Source: an uncultured Desulfobulbaceae bacterium (GTDB lineage: Bacteria; Desulfobacterota; Desulfobulbia; Desulfobulbales; BM004). Taken from it: a DNA stretch of 7,698 nucleotides. Where the stretch lies: assembly GCA_947258675.1 (NCBI GenBank), contig CAMYJP010000199.1, positions 1 to 7,698 on the forward strand. The letters run 5' to 3'. Below the pieces are notes generated by a model, which ran no database searches, was not told the DNA's origin, and was given only the letters and a program-made list of their open reading frames with translations. Below are positions 6,994 to 7,698 of this stretch, piece after piece. The position numbers and the translations under genes were made by a program. Position 1 is the first letter of the stretch, and each line of letters opens with the position of its first letter.

Positions 6994-7656
6994 TCAACCA
7001 GATTGCCAAATGCTGATTCGAAAAAGGGTTATTGGAGGTATTAATTTTTTAAACGCTATTTTTGTTAAATTCTTTTCACAAAAGATTTTTTCTATCTTGT
7101 AAATGTTTCTGGCATGATAGTCAGCATGGTGGAAACCAGCCAGCATTCTGCCGGTTTTATAGAAGAAATTTTCTGTGGGTCCACAAAGAACTATTTTTGT
7201 TTCTTTGTGGGATAAAAGCAGTATGTCATCAATTATTGCATCGAGGTTCTCAACATGCTCGAGAACATCGAGTGCCAGGATGATATCAAATTTTTTTTCT
7301 TTTATCTCTGACAGTTCACTATAAATATCCGCTTTAATTTCCAGCTTGCTAGATATCTTTTCTGCCAATTTTTTGGAAAATGTATCGCATCCTGTTATGC
7401 GGCAGTTTCTGTCGTGCAAATATTTAAAAGTGATAGCACCGCCACAACCAAAATCTAAAACGGATTTCCCCTGTATATCGGTCAATAAAGAAAAGACGGT
7501 ATTTATTCTGTGCCAGAAAAACCATGACATTATTTTATTGGCATGGGTATATGATGGTAGAGCTGTTTCATCATAAAATCCTGCAGGTGAATCTCTTAGG
7601 ACTTTGCGGAAGATTGTGTTGTATTGGTTTTGATAATGATGGTCAATTATCTTCAT
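6994..7656 (-). CDS. Class I SAM-dependent methyltransferase
   Basis: This 220-residue methyltransferase has motif I as SVLDFGCGGAITF (65-77) and the acidic residue ending strand 2 as D91 (GCDTF). The strand-4 region is KFDIILALDVLEHVENLDAI (122-141), the common 'D-LEHV' signature, and strand 5 is TKIVLCGPTENFFYKTG (153-169). The segment FHHADYHARNIYKIEK (175-190), rich in His and Tyr, follows where acceptor residues usually lie. It resembles methyltransferases found in glycan and lipid clusters, but the substrate cannot be named. It is shorter than the 252-residue methyltransferase in the same window and shares only family motifs with it, so the two are not a recent duplication. The ATG at 7656 is the first after an in-frame TAA (7695-7693). 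No Shine-Dalgarno precedes it, and an upstream frame may run across its start, which would fit coupled translation. Confidence 0.9.
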   Translation of the reverse strand: MKIIDHHYQNQYNTIFRKVLRDSPAGFYDETALPSYTHANKIMSWFFWHRINTVFSLLTDIQGKSVLDFGCGGAITFKYLHDRNCRITGCDTFSKKLAEKISSKLEIKADIYSELSEIKEKKFDIILALDVLEHVENLDAIIDDILLLSHKETKIVLCGPTENFFYKTGRMLAGFHHADYHARNIYKIEKIFCEKNLTKIAFKKLIPPITLFRISIWQSG

Positions 7657-7698
7657 CGAGCAGTTTTTTGGGGATTGAGTTGATATCGATGTTTATGG
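7643..7698 (-). CDS. Possible C-terminal tail of an upstream gene, cut by window edge
   Basis: The minus strand from the right edge reads an open tail, INIDINSIPKKLLDEDN, ending in TGA at 7645-7643 and overlapping the methyltransferase start by 14 bases. A second frame is also open (ending HKHRYQLNPQKTAR with TGA at 7655-7653), which would give the common four-base ATGA overlap. Only about 50 bases are visible, so I cannot decide between them or name the product. The missing Shine-Dalgarno at 7656 makes some overlapping upstream gene likely. Confidence 0.35.
   Translation of the reverse strand, partial: INIDINSIPKKLLDEDN

Noticed and set aside
6944..7028. A 9-base inverted match, ccctttttc (6944-6952) and gaaaaaggg (7020-7028)
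   Set aside because: The arms are 67 bases apart, low in complexity, and one is inside a coding region, so chance is the simpler reading.

Overview
The window looks like part of a surface-glycan or lipid-linked-sugar locus from a Gram-negative-type environmental bacterium. It is AT-leaning overall. A TPR-sulfotransferase, a YfhO-type membrane protein, a GT4 glycosyltransferase and two small SAM methyltransferases fit an aquatic or sediment proteobacterium or desulfobacterial lineage. That placement is a weak inference, because nothing here is a phylogenetic marker.

Layout, left to right. (1) 1-1004, minus: a GT4 glycosyltransferase cut by the window edge just after its EX7E motif. (2) 1007-1765, minus: a class I SAM methyltransferase two bases upstream of the glycosyltransferase and almost certainly co-transcribed with it. 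(3) 1766-2037: a divergent intergenic region with a perfect 13-bp inverted repeat, a third overlapping half-site and a TATAAT box. (4) 2038-3723, plus: the only plus-strand gene, a fusion of seven TPR units to a PAPS-type sulfotransferase domain. (5) 3753-4484, minus: an unrecognised single-pass anchored protein whose start overlaps the stop of (6). (6) 4481-6883, minus: an 800-residue YfhO/GT-C-like polytopic membrane protein. (7) 6994-7656, minus: a second class I SAM methyltransferase. (8) 7643-7698, minus: the possible tail of another gene running off the right edge.

How the parts may fit (inference): the GT4 enzyme would add a sugar in the cytoplasm and a methyltransferase might cap or decorate the glycan. 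The YfhO-like protein, with its coupled anchored partner, would act on a polyprenyl-linked sugar at the outer face of the inner membrane. The sulfotransferase would transfer sulfate to a glycan or protein. Substrates cannot be read from the sequence. No mobile element, CRISPR array, tRNA or rRNA was seen.

The points most worth following are the YfhO/anchored-protein pair, the divergent intergenic inverted repeats, and the opposite-strand, apparently more GC-rich sulfotransferase lying between two same-strand glycan modules.
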